Source: JAFAXD01 sp051985675 (GTDB taxonomy: Bacteria > Pseudomonadota > Alphaproteobacteria > Rhizobiales > Xanthobacteraceae). Taken from it: a stretch of DNA of 64,000 nt. Positions 8,289 through 16,798 of the stretch are shown here, piece by piece. The number at the start of each line of letters is the position of its first letter. The first letter of the stretch is position 1. The translations under genes and the position numbers were made by a program. The DNA lies in contig JBPYFJ010000112.1 in NCBI GenBank assembly GCA_051985675.1, forward strand, positions 1-64,000. Reading direction: 5' to 3'. Under the pieces are notes generated by a model. That model was given only the letters and a program-made list of their open reading frames with translations, was not told the DNA's origin and did no database searches.

Positions 8289-8874
8289 CACTCGTACTCC
8301 CCGCACCCCGGTACTCTAGCTGCTAACCAGCAGACCGCCGCCGATCGCGTGCATGATTCAGATGATGACCGTGTTTGGACGCAATTCTGCCGTCACACTG
8401 TTAGTTTTCAGTTTCCAGGCCGGCGCCGATCCGCGCTCCCGCCCGCACAATCACCCGCTGCGTGACGATTTTTACCAAGTGTTGCTCGCATGCATCATTT
8501 TCGAAGTCGTTAATGGCAACCAACTCTTCACCGTTTAACTCGGTGTTTACTCCTATCGTTAATCATGAGCGCATCGCCCTCAGGACCAGCGAAAACACTG
8601 TGTCTGACGGACGAAACTGAAGCGGATGCGCAGCTGTTGGTGGGGATCGCTTATTCTCGTCTCTTAAAGTGATGTACGAGCGCAAGTCGATGATCAACGC
8701 GATGTTGGGCGGCTTTTGGAAGCCCGCGCGGAGATCCTCGTCATCTTGCGCACGGGAATCCGGTTTTGTTAACCATCATCGGTAGCGTTCCGAATCAGTT
8801 TGTCCTGAGGCGTATTCCAAGGCGGCCATCACGGTCCGCCGACCTGGCCCGATGCGGGGACAAGGGGGTTTGGC
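8289..8874. promoter_or_regulatory. Divergent fliJ/ctrA control region
   Basis: This 586-base gap has no convincing gene. It contains TTAA-N7-TTTA at 8535-8549, one base off the CtrA box, and two GANTC sites (GAATC at 8756-8760 and 8792-8796) close to the ctrA start. CtrA self-control and CcrM methylation of the ctrA promoter are known in Caulobacter; their action here is inferred. Confidence 0.5.
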
Positions 8875-9576
8875 ATGCGCGTTTTGTTGATTGAGGACGA
8901 CCCCTCAACGGCGCGGTCGATCGAATTGATGTTGAAGTCGGAAAGCTTCAACGTCTATACGACTGACCTCGGCGAGGAAGGTGTTGATCTCGGAAAGCTC
9001 TACGATCACGACATCATTCTGCTTGATCTCAACCTGCCCGATATGTCCGGCTTCGCGGTGCTGCGCTCGCTGCGCGTCGCCAAGGTGAAGACGCCGATCC
9101 TGATCCTGTCCGGCCTCGCCGGCACTGAGGACAAGGTCAAGGGCCTCGGTATCGGCGCTGACGACTACCTCACCAAGCCCTTCCACAAGGACGAGCTCGT
9201 CGCGCGCATTCACGCGATCGTCCGCCGCTCCAAGGGCCACGCCCAATCGGTCATTCAGACCGGCGAACTGGTGGTGAATCTCGACACCAAGACGGTCGAA
9301 GTGAGCGGCGCTCGAGTGCATCTGACCGGCAAGGAATATCAGATGCTCGAGCTCCTGAGCCTGCGCAAAGGCACGACGCTGACCAAGGAAATGTTCCTCA
9401 ATCATCTCTACGGCGGCATGGACGAGCCCGAGCTCAAGATCATCGACGTATTCATCTGCAAGCTGCGCAAGAAGCTCGCCAACGCGTCCAACGGCAAGAA
9501 TTTCGTCGAAACTGTCTGGGGCCGCGGCTATGTGCTGCGCGAGCCGTTCGAGGACGAATCGCGCATCTCAGCCTGA
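8875..9576 (+). CDS. ctrA: Cell-cycle response regulator CtrA
   Basis: The 233-residue protein has a receiver domain (acidic pocket EDD at 7-9, phospho-acceptor D51 in LLDLNLPD, K101 in TKPFHKDEL) and a C-terminal OmpR-type winged helix (LTGKEYQMLELLSLRKG, VETVWGRGYVL). Sequence and length match CtrA, the essential alphaproteobacterial regulator that binds TTAA-N7-TTAA and controls division, flagella and envelope genes. ChpT, its phosphodonor, is encoded convergently just downstream. Expression probably involves CtrA itself and CcrM methylation, given the upstream motifs. Confidence 0.97.
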   Translation: MRVLLIEDDPSTARSIELMLKSESFNVYTTDLGEEGVDLGKLYDHDIILLDLNLPDMSGFAVLRSLRVAKVKTPILILSGLAGTEDKVKGLGIGADDYLTKPFHKDELVARIHAIVRRSKGHAQSVIQTGELVVNLDTKTVEVSGARVHLTGKEYQMLELLSLRKGTTLTKEMFLNHLYGGMDEPELKIIDVFICKLRKKLANASNGKNFVETVWGRGYVLREPFEDESRISA

Positions 9577-9622
9577 GCGCGACGACCGAAATTCCGTTTC
9601 TCCAGCCTCCAGCATCCTTGAT

Positions 9623-9651
9623 CCCCCGCCCCTTCGGGCGGGGGCTTTTTT
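9623..9651 (+). terminator. Rho-independent terminator of ctrA
   Basis: An eight-pair stem CCCCCGCC/GGCGGGGG encloses a six-base loop containing TTCG and is followed by C and six T residues. It lies 46 bases after the ctrA stop. Confidence 0.9.
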
Positions 9652-9676
9652 ATTGCTGGAACGATGCCGGCACGCC

Positions 9677-10297
9677 TCACTGCGCCGAAACGACAATCGC
9701 CTCGCCTTCGCTAGCGATCGTGACTGCCAATCCGCAATCCTTGGCGAGCAGCGCCGTGTAGTAGGGCTGGATCGCGTGGGCATCGATTGAGTCGGCGCCA
9801 TCACCGGCCAACAGTCGCTCGGCAGGCTGCGGCACGCGGGCGTTCATTCCACTGGCGATAACCCGGAAGCCGCGGGCCGCATCGCCGTCGACGGCAAGCA
9901 TTCCGCCACGCGGGATAGCCTGGGTCGCCACGATCAGCAGGTTGAGCAGCAGCTTGACCTGATTTTTCGGGGCGAGCGCGCGCGGCAGGTTCCACGTCAG
10001 CTTAATCTTGTCATCCTCGATGAAGCCGCGCGCCACGGTTTCGGCGTCACCCAGATTGATCTCGGCGCCGGCCGAGCCGGCCGCCCCGAACGCCAGCCGG
10101 CAGAACTGCAGCCGGGCCGTGGCTTGGGTCGCGCTCTTCTTGATGAGGGCCAGCGCGAACTCACGGGTCTCCTCGTCTTTTGACTCTTCCAGCACCTCCA
10201 GGCCGTTGACGATGGCGCCGGTGGGGCTGATGAGGTCGTGGCAGACGCGGGAACACAGCAGCGCAGCAAGGTCGAGACCCGCAAGCGTGGTTGCCAT
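9677..10297 (-). CDS. chpT: Histidine phosphotransferase ChpT
   Basis: The 206-residue protein contains the phospho-accepting histidine H20 in SRVCHDLISPTGAIVNG, a dimerisation helix pair, and a degenerate ATPase-like C-terminal fold (NLPRALAPKNQVKLLLNLL), as in ChpT. It relays phosphate from the hybrid kinase CckA to CtrA and to CpdR. Its position convergent with ctrA strengthens the call. The ATG at 10297 opens the family-typical start, and the 290-base gap upstream is shared with the divergent eipA gene. Confidence 0.93.
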   Translation of the reverse strand: MATTLAGLDLAALLCSRVCHDLISPTGAIVNGLEVLEESKDEETREFALALIKKSATQATARLQFCRLAFGAAGSAGAEINLGDAETVARGFIEDDKIKLTWNLPRALAPKNQVKLLLNLLIVATQAIPRGGMLAVDGDAARGFRVIASGMNARVPQPAERLLAGDGADSIDAHAIQPYYTALLAKDCGLAVTIASEGEAIVVSAQ

Positions 10298-10587
10298 TCA
10301 GACAGTCTCCAGGGAATCGAGGGCAGGTTTCTGCGAAAGACTTGCCGCAACGCCGGTCGGGAGGTCAAATCCGCTGCATTGTCGACCGCCTTATACCGCT
10401 TCTATACCAACTGGCTACCATTTCGCCGACGGAATGCGCGTCAAAGCGACGTTGCACCGTATCTCGCCCCGCAGCGGCCACAGTTGCCCGGAATGCTGGT
10501 CGCGACACGGTCGGGCGCCGCAACACCCGGTTAACCGAAACGCGTCATAGTCGCAGCCAACCATGGTTAACAGGGGCTTATGAACCC

Positions 10588-11286
10588 ATGAGGTTAGGGG
10601 CCTTTCTTCGCGCGTCGACGCGCACAATCGCTATCGCTTCAACACTCTGCGCACTGGCGCTGGCCACATCCGCGCCGGCATGGACCCAGACCGCACCGCA
10701 GCCGTTGCCACCGCCCGGCGCACAGCCGGCACAGCCCTACCCGCCCGCAGCGCAGCCGGCGCAACCCTACGCGCCCGCGCCGCCGCCCGGCCAAGCGCAG
10801 GGGCAGGAGTTTTCCCCGAACGAAATCATCGACGCCGGGCACCGCTTTTTCGGCGGCGTGTCGCGCGGCCTTGCCACCATCGTGGAGAAAGCGGTCAGCC
10901 AGTGGGGACTGCCCAACGGCTACGTGCTCGGCGAAGAAGGCGGCGGCGCGTTTTTCGGCGGTCTGCGCTACGGCGAGGGCATGCTTTACACCAAAAATGC
11001 CGGCGACTTGAAGGTGTTCTGGCAAGGCCCATCGGTCGGCTGGGATTTCGGCGGCGAAGGCGCCCGCACCATGATGCTCATCTACAAGCTGCCGGCGACC
11101 CGAGCGATCTATCAGCGCTTCGCCGGCATTGACGGCTCCGCCTACTTCATCGGCGGGCTAGGCATGACCGCGCTCACCGCCAACGATATTGTGGTGGTGC
11201 CAATCCGCTCCGGTCTAGGCCTGCGGCTCGGGGCCAATATCGGCTACCTCAAGTTTACGCCACAGCCGACCTGGAACCCATTCTAG
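10588..11286 (+). CDS. eipA: EipA family envelope-integrity protein (DUF1134)
   Basis: The 232-residue exported protein has a signal peptide (residues 1 to about 32, ending PAWTQ), a Pro/Ala/Gln-rich linker with repeated QPAQPY units, then the DUF1134 domain (RGLATIVEKAVSQWGLPNGYV, EGGGAFFGGLRYGEG, GANIGYLKF). Brucella EipA is a small periplasmic beta-barrel needed for envelope stability, and its gene is a CtrA target there. Here TTAA-N7-TTAT (10567-10581) ends six bases before the ATG; whether it works is unknown. The ribosome-binding site is weak. Confidence 0.88.
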   Translation: MRLGAFLRASTRTIAIASTLCALALATSAPAWTQTAPQPLPPPGAQPAQPYPPAAQPAQPYAPAPPPGQAQGQEFSPNEIIDAGHRFFGGVSRGLATIVEKAVSQWGLPNGYVLGEEGGGAFFGGLRYGEGMLYTKNAGDLKVFWQGPSVGWDFGGEGARTMMLIYKLPATRAIYQRFAGIDGSAYFIGGLGMTALTANDIVVVPIRSGLGLRLGANIGYLKFTPQPTWNPF

Positions 11287-11447
11287 GCTGCGGCCTGCCG
11301 CGCCACGGCAAGGACGGACACCAGGCGGCCGTTGAGCGGCCTTTTTTGGGCGCTGCGCCGTCGTACTGTCCGCGTTGGCCGCGAGGGAACACTGGCGATC
11401 CGCTGGTGGTCGTGGCATTGTCTTGCAGCCGGTACCGGAGGGTGATG

Positions 11448-12731
11448 ATGGTCGAACCGATCATGTATTTTGCGATCGGATTCCTGTTCGCAGGCTTGGT
11501 CGGGCTTGTCCTCATCCCGCTCGTTCATAATCGCGCCGTCCGCCTCACCATCCGTCGCCTCGAAGCTGCCACGCCGCTGTCCATGGCGGAGATCCAGGCC
11601 GATAAGGATCAATTGCGGGCCGAATTCGCCATGTCGACGCGGCGGCTCGAGATCAGCGTCGAGCAGCTCAAGGCACGCACCACGAGCCAACTCGCGGAAC
11701 TCGGCAAGAAGACCGAAGCGATCAACCGGCTCAAGAGCGAGCTCGCCGACAAGGCCAGCGCGATCTTTGCGCTCGAGGCGCGCGAGAAATCGCTGCGCGA
11801 TCTCGCCCGCACGACCGAAGAAGAAGTCGGCGCCAGGGCCCAGGCTCTGCACGACGCCTCGCGCACGCTGTCCGACAAGGAAGCGGCGCTGGTCAAGCTG
11901 ACCTCCGAACTCGGTGAGCGGACGTTTTTGTCCGATGGTCAGCGCGTGGAGATTGTCTCGCTGCGCACCCAAGTCGACACGCTCAAATCCCAGGTCGAGC
12001 GCTTCGAACGGGAACTCAACGAAACTTCGGATCGATTGGAGCACGAGCGTGCCGAAGTGGTTGCCGCCGCGCAGCAGCTCGACACCGAGCGCGGCAAGGG
12101 CGAAACGCTGAGCGCGCACGCAACGGAACTCGAGCGTGCGCTGTTCGCGCAGACGGCGGAGGCCGAGGCGGTCCAGCGGCGGCTACAAGAGGTTGAGACG
12201 CGACTGGCTGAGCAGGGCCGGCTGCTGGTCGAACGAGACTACGAGATCAGCCAGCTGCACCGCGAGCTCGAGACCGCCCGCAGGGCCGAAAACGATTGGC
12301 GTGCGGAGATCGGCGCATTGGAACGTCGTCATGCCGAAGCCGCGAGCGGCCTGCGGGGCGAGAAGGCGCTGCTTGAGGGCGAGCTGGTGCGGGCGCGCGA
12401 CGAGCGCGCCAAATTGCATCAAGAAATCGCCTCCATGAAGCGGGAAGCCGAAGCGACCTGGGCGACCGAGCGGGTGGAGAATGCGCTGTTGCGCGAGCGC
12501 ATCAACGACATCGCCACCGAGGTCGCACATCTGACCATGGTGTTGGAAGGCCCCGGCTCGCCGATCGAGACCATCCTGGCGGGGCAGGTTGACCCGATGC
12601 ACGCGGCAGCGTCCGACGCGCGCCGTCCCGGCCCAAGCTCCGCTCCGGACCAGGGCGAGCGCGGCGGCAACCTGGTAGAGCGGATTCGGGCGCTGCAGGC
12701 GCGCGCCTCCCGGGTAGCGCCGGCAAGTTAG
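11448..12731 (+). CDS. Membrane-anchored coiled-coil protein of unknown function
   Basis: The product of about 427 residues starts at the second of two adjacent ATGs, five bases after GGAGG. An N-terminal membrane helix (IMYFAIGFLFAGLVGLVLIPL, with a cytoplasmic VHNRAVRLTIRRLE after it) is followed by roughly 330 residues of heptad-rich Glu/Arg/Ala/Leu coiled coil and a Pro/Ser/Gly-rich C-terminus. Such proteins may act as scaffolds or spacers at the membrane. I recall comparable proteins in rhizobia but no named family. The TPR protein gene follows 72 bases downstream on the same strand. Confidence 0.75.
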   Translation: MVEPIMYFAIGFLFAGLVGLVLIPLVHNRAVRLTIRRLEAATPLSMAEIQADKDQLRAEFAMSTRRLEISVEQLKARTTSQLAELGKKTEAINRLKSELADKASAIFALEAREKSLRDLARTTEEEVGARAQALHDASRTLSDKEAALVKLTSELGERTFLSDGQRVEIVSLRTQVDTLKSQVERFERELNETSDRLEHERAEVVAAAQQLDTERGKGETLSAHATELERALFAQTAEAEAVQRRLQEVETRLAEQGRLLVERDYEISQLHRELETARRAENDWRAEIGALERRHAEAASGLRGEKALLEGELVRARDERAKLHQEIASMKREAEATWATERVENALLRERINDIATEVAHLTMVLEGPGSPIETILAGQVDPMHAAASDARRPGPSSAPDQGERGGNLVERIRALQARASRVAPAS

Positions 12732-12803
12732 CCTCGCGGCTGCCCTACGGACGTCGAATTTCTAGATAAATTAGGCGGTTCCAGAGGGGGGCTGTAACCG
12801 GCA

Positions 12804-14351
12804 ATGGCCGAGCGTGCGTCGGTATCGAACGCGGCTACGCCCGCCACGCGCGTGGCGGCTGGCACGACGGATTATTATCCGATCGTCGTTGGCGCGATCG
12901 CCGGATTGAGCCAAAGTTCCGCGCAAGACCGCCGGCGGGTTTACAAGCACGCCAGCCAAGTATTGCTCGGCAAACTTCGAGGGTCACGGCCCAAACTGTC
13001 GCGCAAACAGATCCGGCTAGAACAGCACGCGCTCAAAGCGGCCATTCAGCGGGTCGAAGCTGAGGCAAAGGCGGCGGAAGTGCGGGCACGGGCCGCAATA
13101 AGGCACTATCCGGATGCCGACGGGGCAAGCGCGAATCGCCATCCGCCCAGCCGGCTCATTCGGGTCTTGGTGCCCGCCGGGCTCGCAATTATCGCGGCCG
13201 GGGCCCTAACGACGTATTGGCTCGCCAGCAATCGGCTCGGCAGCCTCTCGCACCCACGAGCGCCGCTTGCGACGGCAGACGTGTCGGCCGCAAACGCCCC
13301 CGGGGTGCCGTCCATTGACACCGCCCCAGTCGCCCGGAGCGAGACAGCCGGCAACCCACGACCTTCCACCGCTCGGCCGCCCGGATGCGATCCGCTGTTG
13401 GCCGCCACCGATCTTGCCGCCTGCGCGAGCGCCGATCGCAAGCATATCGAGGCAAACTCCGACCGTCGTCCGGCGCTTCCGCCGTGGCTGTCCGTCTACC
13501 GGGCCTTCAACGCCGCGCAGCGCGCGATGGGTTTCGGCCAGGCCAAGGTCCCCGCGGAGGCGACTACGGGCGGCGGCGCCGCGGCGGGCAACAACGCGCG
13601 CGGCCTGACCGAGAGTGCCAAACAATCGATCAAGAACGGCAATCTCGATCATGCCGTGCGCGATCTTGCGGCGGCGATCCGCGCCGACCCGCTCTACGCC
13701 GAAGCCTATGTCATCCGCGGGCAAGCCTTGTTCCAGCTGGGGGAGACCGAACGCGCGGTCGCCGACCTCGACGAAGCCATCCGGCTCGATGCGCGCAACG
13801 CCGTAGCCATCCGGGCGCGCGGCATGGCGCAACTCTACAGGGGGGATGAGGACGCAGCGCTCGCCGACCTCACCAAAGCGATTCAACTCGCTGAGGCCGA
13901 CCCCGCACGCATGCCGCCGCTTGATCTCTTCTACGCACATCGCAACCGCGCGGCGTTATCCGACAAGACAAAGCAATATGATCGCGAGATCTACGATTTG
14001 ACTTCGATGATCGACGCCTATTGGAAGGACCCGCTGCTAGCCGAGGCGCTGCGCACAAGCTATCGCGAGGCCGGGGCGGCGAGTCTGATCGGATCGATCT
14101 ATCGGCTGCGCGCGCACGCGCAAATGCACCGAGGGTCCCCGGACGCAGCGGTCACCGACCTGTCCTTCGCCCTTCAGCTCGATCAGCAACACACCGTTGC
14201 GCTGCTGCTCGAGCGTGGCCACCTGCAGGAAACCCTCGGGCGCCGCGAGCCCGCGATTCTGGATTTCCAGCGCGTGCTCGAGTTCAACCCGGCTCACGAG
14301 GAAGCCAAAACCGCGCTCGCCCGGCTAAAGGCCCAAGCTTCGGCGGATTGA
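12804..14351 (+). CDS. TPR-repeat membrane protein
   Basis: The 515-residue protein has an N-terminal cytoplasmic part of about 115 residues, one membrane helix near 120-137 (VLVPAGLAIIAAGALTTYWL), a low-complexity linker and a C-terminal run of tetratricopeptide repeats from about residue 270 (GNLDHAVRDLAAAIRADPLY, GETERAVADLDEAIRLDARN and later copies to HEEAKTALARL). TPRs mediate protein binding. The first 60 residues (DYYPIVVGAIAGLSQSSAQDRRRVY) resemble a segment seen in other alphaproteobacterial membrane proteins. No specific role can be assigned. Confidence 0.82.
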   Translation: MAERASVSNAATPATRVAAGTTDYYPIVVGAIAGLSQSSAQDRRRVYKHASQVLLGKLRGSRPKLSRKQIRLEQHALKAAIQRVEAEAKAAEVRARAAIRHYPDADGASANRHPPSRLIRVLVPAGLAIIAAGALTTYWLASNRLGSLSHPRAPLATADVSAANAPGVPSIDTAPVARSETAGNPRPSTARPPGCDPLLAATDLAACASADRKHIEANSDRRPALPPWLSVYRAFNAAQRAMGFGQAKVPAEATTGGGAAAGNNARGLTESAKQSIKNGNLDHAVRDLAAAIRADPLYAEAYVIRGQALFQLGETERAVADLDEAIRLDARNAVAIRARGMAQLYRGDEDAALADLTKAIQLAEADPARMPPLDLFYAHRNRAALSDKTKQYDREIYDLTSMIDAYWKDPLLAEALRTSYREAGAASLIGSIYRLRAHAQMHRGSPDAAVTDLSFALQLDQQHTVALLLERGHLQETLGRREPAILDFQRVLEFNPAHEEAKTALARLKAQASAD

Positions 14352-14397
14352 CCGGCTCCCGTCGCGCCCCGCGCGAGGCAGCTCGTTGCGGACGCGC

Positions 14398-14895
14398 CTA
14401 TTGCGCCGGTCGCAGCACCATCCCGGACGCGCCGACCGCGAGGTTGATGCCGGTGTCGCCTTCGACCGAGAACGGTTGCAACGTTACCGAGCGATTCGAT
14501 CCGCCGACCAGAACGTTGCCGCCGACCCCGACGCCGACGCTCACCTGTCCGCTCGCCCCGACGTACTCGCCGGCGAGCGCACCACGCTGCGGACCTTCCG
14601 TGGGCATCAACACGGCCCACGACATTTTCCCGCCGCTGGTTGCCCCGATGTCGAGACCGACCGTCGTGATTTCGCCAACGTAGGAATCAGGCGCGTACTT
14701 CGGGCTGCTCGGGATGAATTGACAGGCGAGATTCTGGCGCCCGCCCACGATCAACCCGACACCGGCGCTCATGTTGCAGGTCAGCATGCCGACCTTGGCC
14801 GACGGGGGTGGCGGCGCAGGCACTTGGGCAATCGCCGATGCCACAAAGCCAGTCGTTAGGAGAAAGGCCGCGAATACGAGACGCGATTTCGGCAT
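14398..14895 (-). CDS. DUF992 exported protein
   Basis: The 165-residue product starts at the ATG at 14895, preceded by GGGGGAAAATCT, with a signal peptide ending SAIAQ. The mature domain begins KVGMLTCNMSAGVGLIVGG and continues with LACQFIP, the pattern of DUF992. These are small periplasmic or outer-surface proteins of alphaproteobacteria with two cysteines and a Gly-rich C-terminal half. The function is unknown. It lies convergent to the TPR gene, about 45 bases apart. Confidence 0.88.
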   Translation of the reverse strand: MPKSRLVFAAFLLTTGFVASAIAQVPAPPPPSAKVGMLTCNMSAGVGLIVGGRQNLACQFIPSSPKYAPDSYVGEITTVGLDIGATSGGKMSWAVLMPTEGPQRGALAGEYVGASGQVSVGVGVGGNVLVGGSNRSVTLQPFSVEGDTGINLAVGASGMVLRPAQ

Positions 14896-15051
14896 AGATT
14901 TTCCCCCAGCCATGATGAGAGCGCTGATCTAGTTGATTTATCCGACAATTGATAGCGGTAATTGGCTTCCTTCCCGTCCCTTTGGGGCGCTTGCCTGCCT
15001 GGGGCCGATGAGCCAAAAGACTCAGTCCACACGGGTGATTTGCGGGGGTTT

Positions 15052-16119
15052 ATGCGCCTTCAAAATGGTTGGCCGTTGCGCGCCGGATCTGACGTCCTCA
15101 GCCGGCGCCTTTTCATGTTTGCTGCCGGTGTCGCACCGCTGGCCGCGCTCGTACCGGCGCTGGCAGTCCCCCAAGACGACCCCGACCCGAAGAAGCTCAA
15201 GCCGGGTCAGTTTTTCTGGCACCCCGAGCGCTCTCCGGATGGTCCGGTCGTTATCGTCGTGTCACTGCCGGATCAGCTCGTAACGATCTATCGCAACGGC
15301 ATCCGAATCGCGGTGTCGACCTGTTCGACCGGGCGACCGGGGCACACAACCCCGACCGGAACATTTGTCATCCTCCAGAAGGACGTGGACCATCATTCCT
15401 CGCTCTATAACGATGCGCCCATGCCCTACATGGAACGGGTGACCTGGGGCGGCGTCGCGCTGCACGCTGGCAACCTGCCCGGATATCCGGCCTCGCACGG
15501 GTGCGTGCGGCTCCCGCGCGCTTTTGCACAAGAGCTCTATGGAGTTACTCACCTCGGGACCACCGTCATCATCGGTGATCGCAACTCGGTTCCAGCCGAC
15601 GTCCTGCACTCCGGGCTGCTGATCTCGCAACATACCGAGGACATGGCGAAGCAAGCCGTCCAGCAGGCCAAAGCCAATGCTCAGACCCAGGCGACGGGCA
15701 CGGACGCGAAGACCGTGTCGGCGATCATTTCCACCCGGGAGAAGCGCATCGTCGTGTTCGTCAACGGCGTGCCGGCGTTTGAAGACAAGGTGACGCTGCA
15801 GCAGCCTGACCTGCCGTTCGGCACGCACGTCTTCAACTTGACCGGGCCGTCCGACGATCCCACGAAACTCAAATGGATGGCAGTCGATCTCAGCGCCGAC
15901 GCCGTCAACGACCTCGGTCAGAACGATGCAGGCGCGGCGCAAGCCTCGGCACTGCTGTTTGCGGCAACCATGCGACGCATCGACGTCCCGGAGGCAACAG
16001 CGCACCGCCTGGCAGCGCTGCTGCGGCCCGGAACCACCTTGGTGATCACCGACAAGCCGGTCGATTCCAATACGTATTCCGCACCCGGATTCACCATCAT
16101 GACGACCGGGGACATCTAA
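15052..16119 (+). CDS. L,D-transpeptidase (YkuD domain) with Tat-like signal
   Basis: The 355-residue protein has a leader with twin arginines (SRRLFMFAAG at 17-26), then a YkuD domain with the active-site motif HAGN..SHGCVRLP (H138, H149, catalytic C151). These enzymes make 3-3 peptidoglycan crosslinks or attach proteins to peptide stems. The C-terminal 150 residues repeat a strand-rich pattern (TREKRIVVFVNGVPAFEDKV) like the start of YkuD domains but without a second Cys motif. The start at 15052 follows GCGGGGG. A second L,D-transpeptidase of another subfamily is encoded at 48049. Confidence 0.92.
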   Translation: MRLQNGWPLRAGSDVLSRRLFMFAAGVAPLAALVPALAVPQDDPDPKKLKPGQFFWHPERSPDGPVVIVVSLPDQLVTIYRNGIRIAVSTCSTGRPGHTTPTGTFVILQKDVDHHSSLYNDAPMPYMERVTWGGVALHAGNLPGYPASHGCVRLPRAFAQELYGVTHLGTTVIIGDRNSVPADVLHSGLLISQHTEDMAKQAVQQAKANAQTQATGTDAKTVSAIISTREKRIVVFVNGVPAFEDKVTLQQPDLPFGTHVFNLTGPSDDPTKLKWMAVDLSADAVNDLGQNDAGAAQASALLFAATMRRIDVPEATAHRLAALLRPGTTLVITDKPVDSNTYSAPGFTIMTTGDI

Positions 16120-16366
16120 CGCCGGTTGATTTCAAGGCGGTCCACCCGTCGTTAAGGTGGCTCGCTGGCTGAGTGCATTCACCGCTATTTCGCGAGCGGC
16201 GGCGTGCCGGGCTACAAACGGGCCGTCATTGACGCCGATTCCGCAGCGCAATATCGCCAAAGCTATACCTAAGCACAGGGTCACCTAACCGTAGGGGGAA
16301 CACGCCTCATTCCAACGTGGTCGCGTTAACCACCCATGTACAACTGGGCTCTGAGGCTCGCTCAAT

Positions 16367-16381
16367 TTAACCTCCGATTAA
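16367..16381. promoter_or_regulatory. Perfect CtrA box (TTAA-N7-TTAA)
   Basis: TTAA, seven bases (CCTCCGA), TTAA: an exact match to the CtrA consensus of Caulobacter and other alphaproteobacteria. It ends 29 bases before the ATG of the small exported protein at 16411. By hand, chance predicts well under one such site in a window of this length and composition, and ctrA itself lies in this window. Confidence 0.65.
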
Positions 16382-16410
16382 GCAAGAAGGGGTGTTGCGA
16401 GGCGTTTCCC

Positions 16411-16620
16411 ATGTTGAAGGTCATCATCGCGATAGCGGCTGTGGTTCTTTCTGCCGAGATTGTCGCCATCTCGTTCGCGCCTGGCGCGGAGATGGTCGTG
16501 ACGCCGCCGGCGCGGGCCCTCAAGGGTGACCGCCTCGATATCCGCCCCATTACGCCAGTGCGCAAATTGGAACCTGCAAAACCAGCAACCCAGCAGGTTC
16601 GCCAGACTCGACTTGCCTGA
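16411..16620 (+). CDS. Small exported protein, probable CtrA target
   Basis: The 69-residue frame starts MLKVIIAIAAVVLSAEIVAI, a hydrophobic leader that may be a signal peptide or an anchor. A short basic, Pro-rich tail follows (TPPARALKGDRLDIRP, then a PAKPATQQ stretch). A longer in-frame ATG at 16336 is disfavoured because it reads through the CtrA box. GAGGCG lies about seven bases upstream of the chosen ATG. A hairpin and a terminator follow the gene. The family is unknown to me. Confidence 0.6.
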   Translation: MLKVIIAIAAVVLSAEIVAISFAPGAEMVVTPPARALKGDRLDIRPITPVRKLEPAKPATQQVRQTRLA

Positions 16621-16664
16621 GACCCCACGGGCTACCTCGCGTAATGCGGGGTGACCCGCCCCGG

Positions 16665-16706
16665 CCCCGACGCCAGCCCCCCCACCCCACCCAACTGGCG
16701 TCGGGG
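16665..16706. other. Long perfect hairpin in the 16621-16798 gap
   Basis: CCCCGACGCCAG (16665-16676) and CTGGCGTCGGGG (16695-16706) form a 12-pair perfect stem around an 18-base C-rich loop. No T-tract follows, so it is not a classic terminator; it may stabilise transcript ends. Confidence 0.6.
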
Positions 16707-16728
16707 TCCCCTTCTCAAGTTGCCGAAG

Positions 16729-16758
16729 CGGGCCGCCCACGGCGGCCCGTTCTCGTTT
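16729..16758 (+). terminator. Probable rho-independent terminator
   Basis: A nine-pair perfect stem CGGGCCGCC/GGCGGCCCG has a three-base loop and is followed by TTCTCGTTT. It lies about 110 bases after the small gene ending at 16620, downstream of the hairpin at 16665. Confidence 0.6.
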
Positions 16759-16798
16759 AGGCGACCCGCATGGCGGTCGCCGCGACGATCCGCGAACG

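Noticed and set aside
8565..8672. 35-codon frame upstream of ctrA
   Set aside because: There is no clear ribosome-binding site or recognisable pattern. It is more likely part of the ctrA control region.
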